From: BP-191 sp035940575
Lineage (GTDB): Bacteria; Actinomycetota; Actinomycetes; BP-191
DNA length: 64,000 nucleotides
Direction: 5' to 3'
Assembly: GCA_035940575.1 (NCBI GenBank)
Contig: DASZER010000026.1
Coordinates: 10,329 to 74,328, forward strand
In this document: positions 34,729-42,773 of the stretch, piece by piece
How the letters are laid out: each line of letters opens with the position of its first letter
Position numbering within the stretch: position 1 is the first letter of the stretch
The notes under the pieces: generated by a model
The model's database searches: none
What the model was told of the DNA's origin: nothing
The model's input: the letters and a program-made list of their open reading frames with translations, nothing else
Made by a program: the position numbers and the translations under genes

Positions 34729-36422
34729 ACGCGCGCCCCTTCCATCGACCGTACGAACTGCTCGAACAGCCCCGACGCGTCGTGCGGCCCGGCCGCGGCC
34801 TCCGGGTGGTACTGCACCGAGAACGCCGGAACGTCCAGGCACCGCAGGCCCTCGACCACGCCGTCGTTGAGGTCGACGTGGCTGACCACCACGCGGCCGA
34901 ACGGCGTCTCCGGGCCCTCGGGCGCGGCGACCGCGAAGCCGTGGTTGTGGCTCGTGATCGCGACCTGCTTGGTCTCCACGTCCTGGACGGGCTGGTTCAG
35001 GCCGCGGTGGCCGAACGCCAGCTTGTACGTCCCGAGCCCGAGCGCGCGCCCGAGGAGCTGGTGGCCGAGGCAGATGCCGAAGACCGGCCGCTGCCCGAGC
35101 ACCCCGCGCAGCGCCTCGACGGCGTACGTCGTCGCCGCCGGGTCACCCGGGCCGTTGGAGACGAACACGCCGTCGGGCGCGGTGGCGAGGATCTCGTCGG
35201 CGGTCGCGGTGGCGGGGAGGACGACGACCTCGCAGCCGTTCGCGGCGAGGTAGGACGTGATCGAGCGCTTCATGCCGACGTCGAGCGCCGCGACGCGGAA
35301 GCGCCTGTCGCCCGCGGCGGGCACGACGTACGGCCGCTGCGTCGAGACCTCGCGGGCGAGGTCGGCGCCCACCATGCTCGGGCTCGCCAGCACCTTCGCG
35401 AGCACCTCGTCGGCGCTCTCGCCGGTGGACGAGACGGCGCAGCGCATCGCGCCGCGGTCGCGCAGGTGGCGCGTCACCGCGCGGGTGTCGACGCCGCCGA
35501 TGGCGACGATCCCCTGGCGCTTGAGCTCGGCCTCGAGGCCGCGCTCGGCGCGCCACGACGACGCGACGCGCGACGGGTCGCGGACGACGTAGCCCGAGAC
35601 CCAGATGCGGCCGGACTCGTCGTCGACGTCGTTGACGCCGGTGTTGCCGATGTGGGGCGCGGTCTGGACGACGACCTGGCGGTGGTACGACGGGTCGGTG
35701 AGCGTCTCCTGGTAGCCGGTCATGCCGGTGTTGAAGACCGCCTCGCCGAACGTCTCCCCGACCGCGCCGTACGCCTCGCCCGTGAACGAGCGCCCGTCCT
35801 CCAGGACGAGCAGGGCGGGCGCGGCCGCGCGCCCGACGAGCGGCGCGGCGGTGACGCGGGGGACCTCGACGGGCGCCTCGACCGGCGCCTCGACCGGCGC
35901 CGCCTCGACGGCCGGCGCGGGCGGCGCCGCGGCGGGCGCCACGAGACCGTTCACCGCGCGGGCCCACTCCGCGTGCTGGTCGTGGTCGTCCGCGCGGAAG
36001 CCGCTGTCCACCTCGACACCCCCGAGCCGCCACGTGAGCAGCAGCACGCCGCCCTCGCCGATCCACTTGCCCGCGTGCGCGTGGGTGACCTCGGCGCCGA
36101 GGACGTCCGCGCGCGGGATGAACGCGTTCGGGCTCCCCTCGCGGATCACGACGACGCCCTCCGGCACGAGCCGCAGCCGTGCCGTCGCGCGCCCGCCGAG
36201 GCCCTGCGCGGCGATGCGTTCGAGCCACGCGCCGGCCTCGGTCGTGCCGAGGTACAGGCCGGTGAGCGGCGCCACGACCTCCTCGCCGAGCGACTCCGGC
36301 GGCTCGGGCAGTGCGGGCAGCCCCTCCTGCGCCGAGGCCCTGCGCCGCCAGCCCTTGCGCATCAGCGCGAGGCAGCCGAGGAACGCGAGCAGAAGGCCGA
36401 GCGTCAGCAGCGTGCGGGTCAT
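34725..36422 (-). CDS. carA: Membrane PH-like domain fused to carbamoyl-phosphate synthase small subunit
   Basis: 565-residue fusion. Residues 4-21 form a transmembrane helix with Arg/Lys after it; 40-160 resemble the small PH-like membrane protein that is a separate gene before carA in other actinobacteria; 161-200 is an Ala/Pro/Val/Glu linker with a repeated PVEA; 201-565 is complete CarA. The glutaminase triad is intact: Cys451 in FGICLGHQLLG, His539 and Glu541 in SVQYHPEA. CarA supplies ammonia from glutamine to CarB. No stop codon and no ATG or GTG occurs at the junction, so one polypeptide is expected. The ATG overlaps the pyrC stop as ATGA. Confidence 0.92.
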   Translation of the reverse strand: MTRTLLTLGLLLAFLGCLALMRKGWRRRASAQEGLPALPEPPESLGEEVVAPLTGLYLGTTEAGAWLERIAAQGLGGRATARLRLVPEGVVVIREGSPNAFIPRADVLGAEVTHAHAGKWIGEGGVLLLTWRLGGVEVDSGFRADDHDQHAEWARAVNGLVAPAAAPPAPAVEAAPVEAPVEAPVEVPRVTAAPLVGRAAAPALLVLEDGRSFTGEAYGAVGETFGEAVFNTGMTGYQETLTDPSYHRQVVVQTAPHIGNTGVNDVDDESGRIWVSGYVVRDPSRVASSWRAERGLEAELKRQGIVAIGGVDTRAVTRHLRDRGAMRCAVSSTGESADEVLAKVLASPSMVGADLAREVSTQRPYVVPAAGDRRFRVAALDVGMKRSITSYLAANGCEVVVLPATATADEILATAPDGVFVSNGPGDPAATTYAVEALRGVLGQRPVFGICLGHQLLGRALGLGTYKLAFGHRGLNQPVQDVETKQVAITSHNHGFAVAAPEGPETPFGRVVVSHVDLNDGVVEGLRCLDVPAFSVQYHPEAAAGPHDASGLFEQFVRSMEGARV

Positions 36423-37684
36423 GCGAGCTTCCCGTCGAGGACGGTCGGACGGCCGCGGTGGAACGTCGCCACGACCCTGCCGGGCAGCGTGCGGCCGGCG
36501 TACGGCGTGTTGGTGCTCTTGGACGCGAGCGCGTGCGGGTCGACCGTCCAGCGGGCGGCGGGGTCGAGCAGCACGAGGTTCGCGGGCGCGCCCGGCTCCA
36601 GCGCGTTGCCCTGGTCGCCGAGGCCGCCGATCCGCGCGGGCCGAGACGACATCCGGTCGGCCACGCCCGCCCAGTCGAGCAGCCCCGTCTCGACCATCGT
36701 CTCCACGACGATCGACAGCGCGGTCTCCAGGCCGAGCATCCCGAACGCCGCGCACCCCCACTCGGTCTCCTTGTCCTCCAGCGCGTGCGGCGCGTGGTCG
36801 GTGGCGACCGCGTCGATCGTGCCGTCGGCGAGGCCCTCGCGAAGCGCCTGGACGTCGGCGGCGGTGCGCAGCGGGGGGTTGACCTTGAAGATCGGGTCGT
36901 ACGTCTCGGCGAGGTCGTCGGTCAGCAGCAGGTGGTGCGGCGTGACCTCGGCGGTGACGCGCCAGCCCTTCGACTTCGCCCACCGGATCAGCTCGACCGA
37001 GCCCGCCGTGCTCACGTGGCAGACGTGCAGCCGCGAGCCCGTGTGCGCGGCGAGCAGGCAGTCGCGCGCGATGACCGACTCCTCCGCCGCCGCGGGCCAG
37101 CCGGCGAGGCCGAGCCGCGCGGACACGACGCCCTCGTGCATCTGCGCGCCCGCCGTCAGCGACGGCTCCTGCGCGTGCTGGGCGATGACGCCGTCGAACG
37201 CCTTCACGTACTCCAGCGCCCGGCGCATCAGCCCCGCGTCGCTGACGCAGCGGCCGTCGTCGGAGAACACCCGCACCCGCGCCGCGCTGTCCGCCATCGC
37301 ACCGAGCTCGGCCAGCGCCTGGCCCTCGAGCCCGACGGTGACCGCGCCGACCGGGTGGACGGCGCAGTGGCCGGCGTCGCGGCCGAGCCGCCACACCTGC
37401 TCCACGACGCCCGCGACGTCCGCGACGGGGTCGGTGTTGGCCATGGCGTGGACGGCGGTGTAGCCGCCGAGCGCCGCGGCCGCCGTACCGGACTCGATCG
37501 TCTCGGCGTCCTCGCGGCCCGGCTCGCGCAGGTGCGTGTGCAGGTCCACGAGGCCGGGCAGCGCGACGAGCCCGCCGATGTCGAGCACCTCCGCGCCGGT
37601 GGCGTCGAGGCCCTCGCCGACCTCCACGATCGTGCCGCCGGAGATGCGGTAGTCCGTCTCCCCGCGGAGCAGCCAGTCGCTCAC
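36419..37684 (-). CDS. pyrC: Dihydroorotase
   Basis: Zinc amidohydrolase (421 aa, class I type) that closes carbamoyl aspartate to dihydroorotate. Metal-site motifs: GLVDLHTHLREPG, the HxxP-containing region HAMANTDP, CHVSTAGSVELIRWA, TPHHLLLTDD and ATDHAPHALEDKE. The GTG start overlaps the pyrB stop as GTGA; its stop overlaps the carA fusion gene. Confidence 0.96.
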   Translation of the reverse strand: MSDWLLRGETDYRISGGTIVEVGEGLDATGAEVLDIGGLVALPGLVDLHTHLREPGREDAETIESGTAAAALGGYTAVHAMANTDPVADVAGVVEQVWRLGRDAGHCAVHPVGAVTVGLEGQALAELGAMADSAARVRVFSDDGRCVSDAGLMRRALEYVKAFDGVIAQHAQEPSLTAGAQMHEGVVSARLGLAGWPAAAEESVIARDCLLAAHTGSRLHVCHVSTAGSVELIRWAKSKGWRVTAEVTPHHLLLTDDLAETYDPIFKVNPPLRTAADVQALREGLADGTIDAVATDHAPHALEDKETEWGCAAFGMLGLETALSIVVETMVETGLLDWAGVADRMSSRPARIGGLGDQGNALEPGAPANLVLLDPAARWTVDPHALASKSTNTPYAGRTLPGRVVATFHRGRPTVLDGKLA

Positions 37685-38601
37685 TGCGCGTCGCCTCCGA
37701 GCATCAGGTAGAGGATCGCCATCCGGACCGAGACGCCGTTGGTGACCTGGTCGACGATCGTGGAGCGCGGGCCGTCGGCGACCTCGGCGGCGATCTCGAC
37801 ACCGCGGTTCATCGGGCCTGGGTGCATGACGATCGCGTCGTCCTTGAGCAGCCGTACGCGGTCGCGGTCGAGGCCGTAGCGGCGGCTGTACTCGCGGGTG
37901 CTCGGGAAGTACGCCGCGCCCATCCGCTCGCGCTGGACGCGCAGCATCATCACGACGTCGCTCTTGGGGAGGACGGCGTCGAGGTCGTACGACACCTCCA
38001 CCGGCCATGTCTCGATGCCGACCGGCAGCAGGGTCGGTGGCGCGACGACCGTCACCTGCGCGCCGAGCGTGTTGAGCAGCAGGACGTTGCTCCGCGCGAC
38101 GCGCGAGTGGATGACGTCGCCGACGATCGTGACCCGCAGGTCCTCGAGGCGGCCGAGACGCTGGCGCATCGTGTACGCGTCCAGGAGGGCCTGCGTGGGG
38201 TGCTCGTGCGTGCCGTCGCCGGCGTTGACGACGCTGCCCTTGATCCAGCCCGCCAGCCGGTGCGGCGCGCCGCTCGCGTGGTGGCGGATGACCACGGCGT
38301 CCGCGCCCATCGCCTCCAGCGTCCACGCGGTGTCCTTGAGGCTCTCGCCCTTGGAGACGCTGGAGCCCTTGGCCGAGAAGTTGATGACGTCCGCGGACAG
38401 CCGCTTGGCCGCCAGCTCGAACGACGTGCGCGTGCGCGTCGAGTCCTCGTAGAACAGGTTCACGACGGTGCGGCCGCGCAGCGTCGGGAACTTCTTGACC
38501 GCCGCCGCCTCGCTGCGCTCCGCGAGCTCGTCGGCGGTGTCGAGGATCAGCAGCGCGTCGTCGCGCGTGAGGTCGTTCGCCGACAGCAGGTGGCGCTTCA
38601 C
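37681..38601 (-). CDS. pyrB: Aspartate carbamoyltransferase catalytic subunit
   Basis: Joins carbamoyl phosphate and aspartate, the committed pyrimidine step. 306 aa with the carbamoyl-phosphate loop FYEDSTRTRTSFE, the HPTQALLD motif, the GDVIHSRVARSN region and MHPGPMNRGVEI. No pyrI regulatory subunit is present, as usual in actinobacteria. GTG start overlapping the pyrR stop as GTGA. Confidence 0.97.
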   Translation of the reverse strand: MKRHLLSANDLTRDDALLILDTADELAERSEAAAVKKFPTLRGRTVVNLFYEDSTRTRTSFELAAKRLSADVINFSAKGSSVSKGESLKDTAWTLEAMGADAVVIRHHASGAPHRLAGWIKGSVVNAGDGTHEHPTQALLDAYTMRQRLGRLEDLRVTIVGDVIHSRVARSNVLLLNTLGAQVTVVAPPTLLPVGIETWPVEVSYDLDAVLPKSDVVMMLRVQRERMGAAYFPSTREYSRRYGLDRDRVRLLKDDAIVMHPGPMNRGVEIAAEVADGPRSTIVDQVTNGVSVRMAILYLMLGGDAQ

Positions 38602-39206
38602 GCGTCCACCCCCTCGGCCGGTCCGAGCAGGACGCCGTCGCGCCCGTCGTACTCGGTCAGCAGCACGTGCACGGCCTCCCGGAGGGACGTCGGGATGTTC
38701 TTGCCGACGTAGTCGGCGCGGATCGGCAGCTCTCGGTGGCCGCGGTCGACGAGGACCGCGAGCTGTACGGCGGCGGGGCGGCCGAGGTCGGTAAGCGCGT
38801 CGAGCGCGGCGCGGATCGTGCGGCCAGAGAACAGCACGTCGTCCACCAGCACGACGACCTTGCCGTCGATGCCGCCGCCGGGCAGGTCGGTCTCCTCCAG
38901 CGCGCGCACGCCGCGTAGCCGCAGGTCGTCGCGGTGCATCGTCACGTCGAGCGAGCCGACAGGGATGTCCGTCCCCTCGACGGCCGAGACCTTGGCCGCG
39001 ACGCGCCGCGCCAGCGCGACGCCGCGGGTCGGGATGCCGAGCAGGACGAGGTCGTTCGCGCCGCGGTTGCGCTCGACGATCTCGTGGGCGATCCGGGTCA
39101 GCGCGCGACTGACGTCCGCCGCTTCGAGGATCGAACGGGCCGCGGCCGGGTCGCCGGAGACGGGGCGACGGGCGGGCGTGCCCGAGTCAGGGTGCGCAGC
39201 AGCCAC
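38598..39206 (-). CDS. pyrR: Bifunctional pyr operon regulator / uracil phosphoribosyltransferase
   Basis: Type I phosphoribosyltransferase fold, 202 aa, with the PRPP loop VVVLVDDVLFSGRT and RADYVGKNIPTS. PyrR senses UMP and binds a hairpin in its own leader RNA; in actinobacteria this is thought to block translation of the operon. The GTG at 39206 is chosen because AAGGAGG lies six bases upstream; upstream codons are not conserved in type. First gene of the operon, with a 50-base leader that contains a hairpin next to the ribosome site. Confidence 0.94.
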   Translation of the reverse strand: MAAAHPDSGTPARRPVSGDPAAARSILEAADVSRALTRIAHEIVERNRGANDLVLLGIPTRGVALARRVAAKVSAVEGTDIPVGSLDVTMHRDDLRLRGVRALEETDLPGGGIDGKVVVLVDDVLFSGRTIRAALDALTDLGRPAAVQLAVLVDRGHRELPIRADYVGKNIPTSLREAVHVLLTEYDGRDGVLLGPAEGVDA

Positions 39207-39220
39207 TGCGTCCCTCCTTC

Positions 39221-39268
39221 CCCGCCTCACGGGACGGGCCTTAAAGGAGTAGGTCGGGGAGGACGTTA
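39221..39268 (-). promoter_or_regulatory. pyr operon promoter and leader hairpin
   Basis: An extended -10 (TGG-TAACGT, 39263-39271) would start transcription near 39256. The leader contains a hairpin CCCG-TCCCGTGAGG-CGGG (39221-39238) that ends two bases before the AAGGAGG of pyrR. A GAGG-containing loop next to the ribosome site fits PyrR-controlled translation, but the match to known PyrR sites is loose. Confidence 0.4.
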
Positions 39269-39373
39269 CCAGCCACCGCCGCGGACCGCCGAAACCGCCA
39301 CGCCGCGTAGCCGCACGGCGCCCGGATAGCCCGCTTTCGACCGTCGCCGCGACGGCCTGTAGTCATCACATGC

Positions 39374-39402
39374 TTGACCGTGGCCGAACAGCCCCGTACC
39401 GT
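39374..39402 (+). promoter_or_regulatory. bldD promoter candidate (-35 and -10)
   Basis: TTGACC at 39374-39379 and TACCGT at 39397-39402, 17 bases apart, form the best sigma-70-like promoter of the window. Transcription would begin near 39409, leaving a 5' leader of about 175 bases before bldD. Confidence 0.55.
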
Positions 39403-39414
39403 CACCGTCTGTAA
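39402..39414 (+). promoter_or_regulatory. Possible BldD autoregulatory site
   Basis: TCACCGTCTGTAA fits the outer half-sites of the BldD box (tnAC-N5-GTnA), but the two inner positions differ from the consensus. It overlaps the -10 and start of transcription of bldD, where Streptomyces BldD represses its own gene. Confidence 0.35.
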
Positions 39415-39472
39415 CCACCTCCGGGCGACCGGGGGTGGCGCGGCCGAAGCATCGATCCCGGGGGCCGTACGC

Positions 39473-39523
39473 GGTCACCACGCCTCCTCGGAGGCAGCCC
39501 CCGGAGGAGCGAGTGGTGAGACC
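39473..39523 (+). promoter_or_regulatory. Long hairpin in the bldD leader
   Basis: Stacked complementary blocks GGTC/GACC, ACCAC/GTGGT and CTCCTC/GAGGAG form a stem of about 15 pairs in the untranslated leader. No U-tract follows. Possible roles are mRNA stability or a regulatory RNA structure; the rest of the 380-base gap (39207-39585) holds only the two promoters. Confidence 0.45.
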
Positions 39524-39585
39524 GGCGTCCGCGTTGTTCGGCCCGGCGGGTCCCCCGCCAGACCCAGCGACAGGAGACGCACGCC

Positions 39586-40086
39586 ATGTCGGACTACGCG
39601 AAGGCGCTCGGGGCACGGCTCCGCGCGATCCGTACGCAGCAGGGCTTGTCGCTGCACGGCGTCGAGGAGAAGTCCCGGGGCCGCTGGAAGGCCGTCGTCG
39701 TGGGCTCGTACGAGCGCGGCGACCGTGCCGTGACCGTGCAGCGCCTCGCGGAGCTCGCCGACTTCTACGGCGTCCCGATCCAGGAGCTGCTCCCCGAGGG
39801 CGTCTCCGCCGGCGCGCCGGTCGAGGCCTCCACGAAGCTCGTCATCGACCTGGAGCAGCTCTCGCACGTGCCGGCCGAGCAGTCCGCGCCGCTCGCGCGC
39901 TACGCCGCCACGATCCAGAGCCAGCGCGGCGACTACAACGGCCGCGTCCTCTCGATCCGCCACGAGGACCTGCGCTCGCTCGCGGTCATCTACGACGCCT
40001 CCCCCGGCGCGCTCACCGAGCAGCTCATCCAGTGGGGCGTCATGAAGGCCGACGCCCGCCGCGCCGTCGAGGTCGCCTCGGCGTAA
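39586..40086 (+). CDS. bldD: Developmental regulator BldD
   Basis: DNA-binding regulator (166 aa) that, in Streptomyces, represses sporulation genes when a tetramer of c-di-GMP joins two monomers. The helix-turn-helix domain (1-75, RLRAIRTQQGLSLHGVEEKS and SYERGDRAVTVQRLAEL) is almost identical to known BldD. The C-terminal domain keeps the signature R114-G-D116 and R125-x-x-D128 with eight residues between, so c-di-GMP binding is expected. GACAGGAG precedes the ATG. Monocistronic, followed by a terminator shared with nusB. Confidence 0.96.
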   Translation: MSDYAKALGARLRAIRTQQGLSLHGVEEKSRGRWKAVVVGSYERGDRAVTVQRLAELADFYGVPIQELLPEGVSAGAPVEASTKLVIDLEQLSHVPAEQSAPLARYAATIQSQRGDYNGRVLSIRHEDLRSLAVIYDASPGALTEQLIQWGVMKADARRAVEVASA

Positions 40087-40094
40087 CCCGCCGC

Positions 40095-40120
40095 GCCCCC
40101 GGCATAACCGGCGAGGGGGC
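40095..40120. terminator. Terminator hairpin between bldD and nusB
   Basis: GCCCCC and GGGGGC enclose a 14-base section that can itself pair (CCGG/CCGG). It lies between the convergent stops of bldD and nusB and could serve both strands. No U-tract. Confidence 0.5.
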
Positions 40121-40132
40121 CGGAGGCGAGCG

Positions 40133-40549
40133 CTACTCCTGAGCGGCCGGCGCCTTCTCCTTCGCGACCCGGGCCAGCAGGCCGTTGACGAACTTCGGCG
40201 AGTCGTCCGTGGACAGCGACGTCGCGAGGTCGACCGCCTCGGAGATGACCACACCCGCGGGTACGTCGTCGCGGTGCAGCAGCTCGTACGTCGCGATCCG
40301 CAGGATGTTGCGGTCGACCGCCGGCATGCGTTCCAGCGGCCAGTCGGCGGCGGCGTACTCCGTCAGCACGCCGTCGATCGCGGCCCGGTGCTCGACCACG
40401 CCCGTGACGAGCTCGACCGCGTACTCCGGCACCGGCGGGTCCGACTGCGCGAGGCGCTCGGCGACGGTCTCGATCGCGTCGGCGCCACGGAGCTCCGCCT
40501 CGTAGAGGACGTCCAGCGCGCGCTTGCGCGCCTTCGATCGCGCGGTCAC
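40133..40549 (-). CDS. nusB: Transcription antitermination factor NusB
   Basis: RNA-binding helical protein (138 aa) of the rRNA antitermination complex with NusE/S10. Family features: RSKARKRALDVLYEAELRG at the N-terminus, the AAADWPLERMPAVDRNILRIA helix pair and ISEAVDLATSLSTDDSPKFVNGLL at the C-terminus. Last gene of aroC-aroK-aroB-aroQ-pepQ-efp-nusB. Separated from efp by 163 bp containing two copies of the 52-bp repeat. Confidence 0.96.
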   Translation of the reverse strand: MTARSKARKRALDVLYEAELRGADAIETVAERLAQSDPPVPEYAVELVTGVVEHRAAIDGVLTEYAAADWPLERMPAVDRNILRIATYELLHRDDVPAGVVISEAVDLATSLSTDDSPKFVNGLLARVAKEKAPAAQE

Positions 40550-40565
40550 GCGGCGCCGTCCGGCT

Positions 40566-40617
40566 CGTTCCTTGCAGCCGGGGCAGCGCCCGCCCGCGTG
40601 ACGATCTTCACTGTTCG
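40566..40617. repeat. 52-bp intergenic repeat, copy C1 (efp-nusB)
   Basis: First of two direct copies in the efp-nusB gap, 78 bp apart start to start. The two copies are identical over their first 46 bases and six flanking bases (CCGGCT), then differ at the end (CACTGTTCG here), pointing to a recent local duplication. Confidence 0.8.
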
Positions 40618-40643
40618 CGCGGCACGCCCCGCGCCGGCCGGCT

Positions 40644-40695
40644 CGTTCCTTGCAGCCGGGGCAGCGCCCGCCCGCGTGACGATCTTCAAGGTTGG
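40644..40695. repeat. 52-bp intergenic repeat, copy C2 (efp-nusB)
   Basis: Second copy in the gap. It ends GATCTTCAAGGTTGG, so its outer end CCAACCTTGAAG (reverse strand) matches the other end of copy B (CCAACCTTGCAG) in 11 of 12 positions, which reveals the terminal inverted repeat. Confidence 0.8.
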
Positions 40696-40712
40696 GGAGG
40701 CGGCCGGGGGGG

Positions 40713-41279
40713 TCAGGACTGGACTCGACCGAGGTAGCGGCCGTCGCGGGTGTCCACGCGCACCTTCTCGCCCGTCGACACGAACAGCGGCACCTGGATC
40801 TCCGCGCCCGTCTCCAACGTCGCCGGCTTCGTGCCGCCCGTCGAACGGTCGCCCTGCACGCCGGGGTCGGTGTGCTGGATCAGCAGCTCGACCGACGCCG
40901 GCAGCTCGATCGACAGCGCGATGCCCTCGTGGATGGCGACGTTGGCGTTCATGTTCTCGAGCAGGTAGTTCTTCATGTCGCCCACGGCGGCGGAGGAGAT
41001 GTGGAGCTGGTCGTACGTCGTCGTGTCCATGAACACGTACTCGTCGCCCTCCTTGTAGAGGTACGACATCTCGCGCTTCTCCACGACCGCGACGTCGACC
41101 TTGACGCCGGCGTTGAACGTCTTGTCGACGACCTTGCCGGTCTTGAGGTTCTTCAACGTCGTGCGGACGAACGCGCCGCCCTTGCCCGGCTTCACGTGCT
41201 GGAACTCCACGACGTTCCAGAGGTCGCCGTCGCCCAGGTCGAGCGTCATGCCGTTCTTCAGGTCGTTCGAGGTGGCCAC
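40713..41279 (-). CDS. efp: Elongation factor P
   Basis: Relieves ribosome stalling at polyproline. 188 aa with three beta-barrel domains: KOW-like N-domain ending in the loop HVKPGKGGAFVRT that carries the functional Lys, the middle domain (YLYKEGDEYVFMDTTTYDQ) and the C-terminal OB domain ending GEKVRVDTRDGRYLGRV. The GTG start shares one base with the pepQ stop (TAGTG). Proline-rich PilT in this window is a plausible client (inference). Confidence 0.96.
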   Translation of the reverse strand: MATSNDLKNGMTLDLGDGDLWNVVEFQHVKPGKGGAFVRTTLKNLKTGKVVDKTFNAGVKVDVAVVEKREMSYLYKEGDEYVFMDTTTYDQLHISSAAVGDMKNYLLENMNANVAIHEGIALSIELPASVELLIQHTDPGVQGDRSTGGTKPATLETGAEIQVPLFVSTGEKVRVDTRDGRYLGRVQS

Positions 41280-42346
41280 TACAGCTCCAGAAGCTCTTTG
41301 GTCGTCGTCGTCAGCAGCTCGGGCGCACCGTCGGCGCGCACGACGAGCGTGTCCTCGATGCGAACGCCCCCGCGCCCGGCCAGGTACACGCCCGGCTCCA
41401 CGGTGACCGGCGTCCGGTCGGCGAGTGTATCGGTTGCGCCCGCGCGCAGCGTCGGCGCCTCGTGGATCTCCAGCCCGACGCCGTGCCCGAGGGAGTGCGT
41501 GTACGCCGCTCCGTGGCCCGCCGCCTCGATGACGTCGCGCGCCACCTTGTCCACGTCGCCCGCGACCGCGCCGACCGCGAGCGCCTCGCGACCGGCGCGC
41601 TGCGCCTCCGCGACGAGCGCGTAGACCTCGCGCTGCCAGTCGGCGGCCGGGCCGAGCGTGACCGTGCGCGTCATGTCGGAGTGGTAGCCGCGGTAGAGCG
41701 CGCCGAAGTCGAGCTTCACGAACTCCCCCGCCTCCAGCACGCGGTCCGTGGGCCGGTGGTGCGGCACCGCGGAGTTGGGGCCGGAGGCGACGATCGTCTC
41801 GAACGACGGGCCGTCCCCGCCCTCCTCCAGCATCAGCGCCTCGAGCTCGCGGCCGACCTCCTTCTCGGTACGGCCGGGGCGCACCGAGGGGAGCAGCCGC
41901 GCGAACGCCCTGTCCGCCACCGCGCACGCCTCGCGCAGCAGCGCGATCTCCTCGTCGTCCTTGACCGCGCGCAACGACTCCACGGCCCGCCCGAGCCGCA
42001 CCAGCGACGGCGCGCGCGCCGCGAGCGCGTCGTGCAGGTCGACGGTGACGTCGTGCGACTCGAAACCGAGCCTGCCGAGCCCGTCCTTCGCGGCGCGCTC
42101 CGCGAGCGCCGTCGCGGGCGCGCCGACGATGACCCGCTCGACGTCGGGCGCCTGCCGCTCGGACTGCGTGATGTAGCGGCCGTCCGTCGCCAGGACCGCG
42201 GCGTCGCGCGTGACGAGCAGCGCGCCGTTCGAGCCGGTGAAGCCGGTCAGGTAGCGCACGTTGACCAGGCGCGTGACGAGCGCGGCGTCCGCCTCGCCCA
42301 GCGCCGAACGCAGCGCCGCGCGCCGTGCCTCGTGGACCTCGGGCAT
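41279..42346 (-). CDS. pepQ: Xaa-Pro aminopeptidase / prolidase family peptidase
   Basis: M24 metallopeptidase (355 aa). N-terminal creatinase-like domain (1-125, VNVRYLTGFTGSNGAL) and the pita-bread catalytic domain with the five metal ligands in DFGALYRGYHSDMTRTV (two Asp), HSLGHGVGLEIHE, VEPGVYLAG and VRIEDTLVV. Cleaves peptides next to proline; lies one base after aroQ and directly before efp, an order common in actinobacteria. Confidence 0.92.
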   Translation of the reverse strand: MPEVHEARRAALRSALGEADAALVTRLVNVRYLTGFTGSNGALLVTRDAAVLATDGRYITQSERQAPDVERVIVGAPATALAERAAKDGLGRLGFESHDVTVDLHDALAARAPSLVRLGRAVESLRAVKDDEEIALLREACAVADRAFARLLPSVRPGRTEKEVGRELEALMLEEGGDGPSFETIVASGPNSAVPHHRPTDRVLEAGEFVKLDFGALYRGYHSDMTRTVTLGPAADWQREVYALVAEAQRAGREALAVGAVAGDVDKVARDVIEAAGHGAAYTHSLGHGVGLEIHEAPTLRAGATDTLADRTPVTVEPGVYLAGRGGVRIEDTLVVRADGAPELLTTTTKELLEL

Positions 42347-42347
42347 G

Positions 42348-42773
42348 TCAGTCCTCCCTTGCCAGGGCGCGCAACGCGAGCCGGTACGAGTCGAAGCCGA
42401 AGCCGGAGATGACGCCCTTCGCGACGCCCGCCACGACGGAGTGCCTGCGGAACTCCTCGCGCGCGGCGATGTTCGACAGGTGCACCTCCACGAGCGGGAC
42501 GCCCACCATGGCGGCGGCGTCGCGGACGGCGTACGAGTAGTGGGTGAACGCCGCCGGGTTGAGCACGACTCCCGACGCCTGCTCGGCGGCCTCGTGCAGC
42601 CACCCGATCAGCGTCGCCTCGTCGTCGGTCTGCCGCACGGTCACTTCCAGGCCGAGCGCGGCGGCCTCGGCCTCGACGACGGCGACGAGCTCGGCGTACG
42701 TGCCCGTGCCGTACACCTCCGGCTCGCGCGTGCCGAGCCGCCCGAGGTTGGGGCCGTTCAGGACGTAGATCAT
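42348..42773 (-). CDS. aroQ: 3-dehydroquinate dehydratase, type II
   Basis: Third shikimate step. 141 aa, dodecameric family: VLNGPNLGRLGTREPEVYG with the active-site Arg/Tyr loop, NPAAFTHYSYAVRDA, and EVHLSNIAAREEFRRHS. ATGA overlap with aroB. Confidence 0.95.
   Translation of the reverse strand: MIYVLNGPNLGRLGTREPEVYGTGTYAELVAVVEAEAAALGLEVTVRQTDDEATLIGWLHEAAEQASGVVLNPAAFTHYSYAVRDAAAMVGVPLVEVHLSNIAAREEFRRHSVVAGVAKGVISGFGFDSYRLALRALARED

Noticed and set aside
40549..40713. Reading frame running from nusB through the repeat copies toward efp.
   Set aside because: Contains no start with a ribosome site; the translated repeat (KIVTRAGAAPAARN) is coincidental and nusB has its own conserved ATG.
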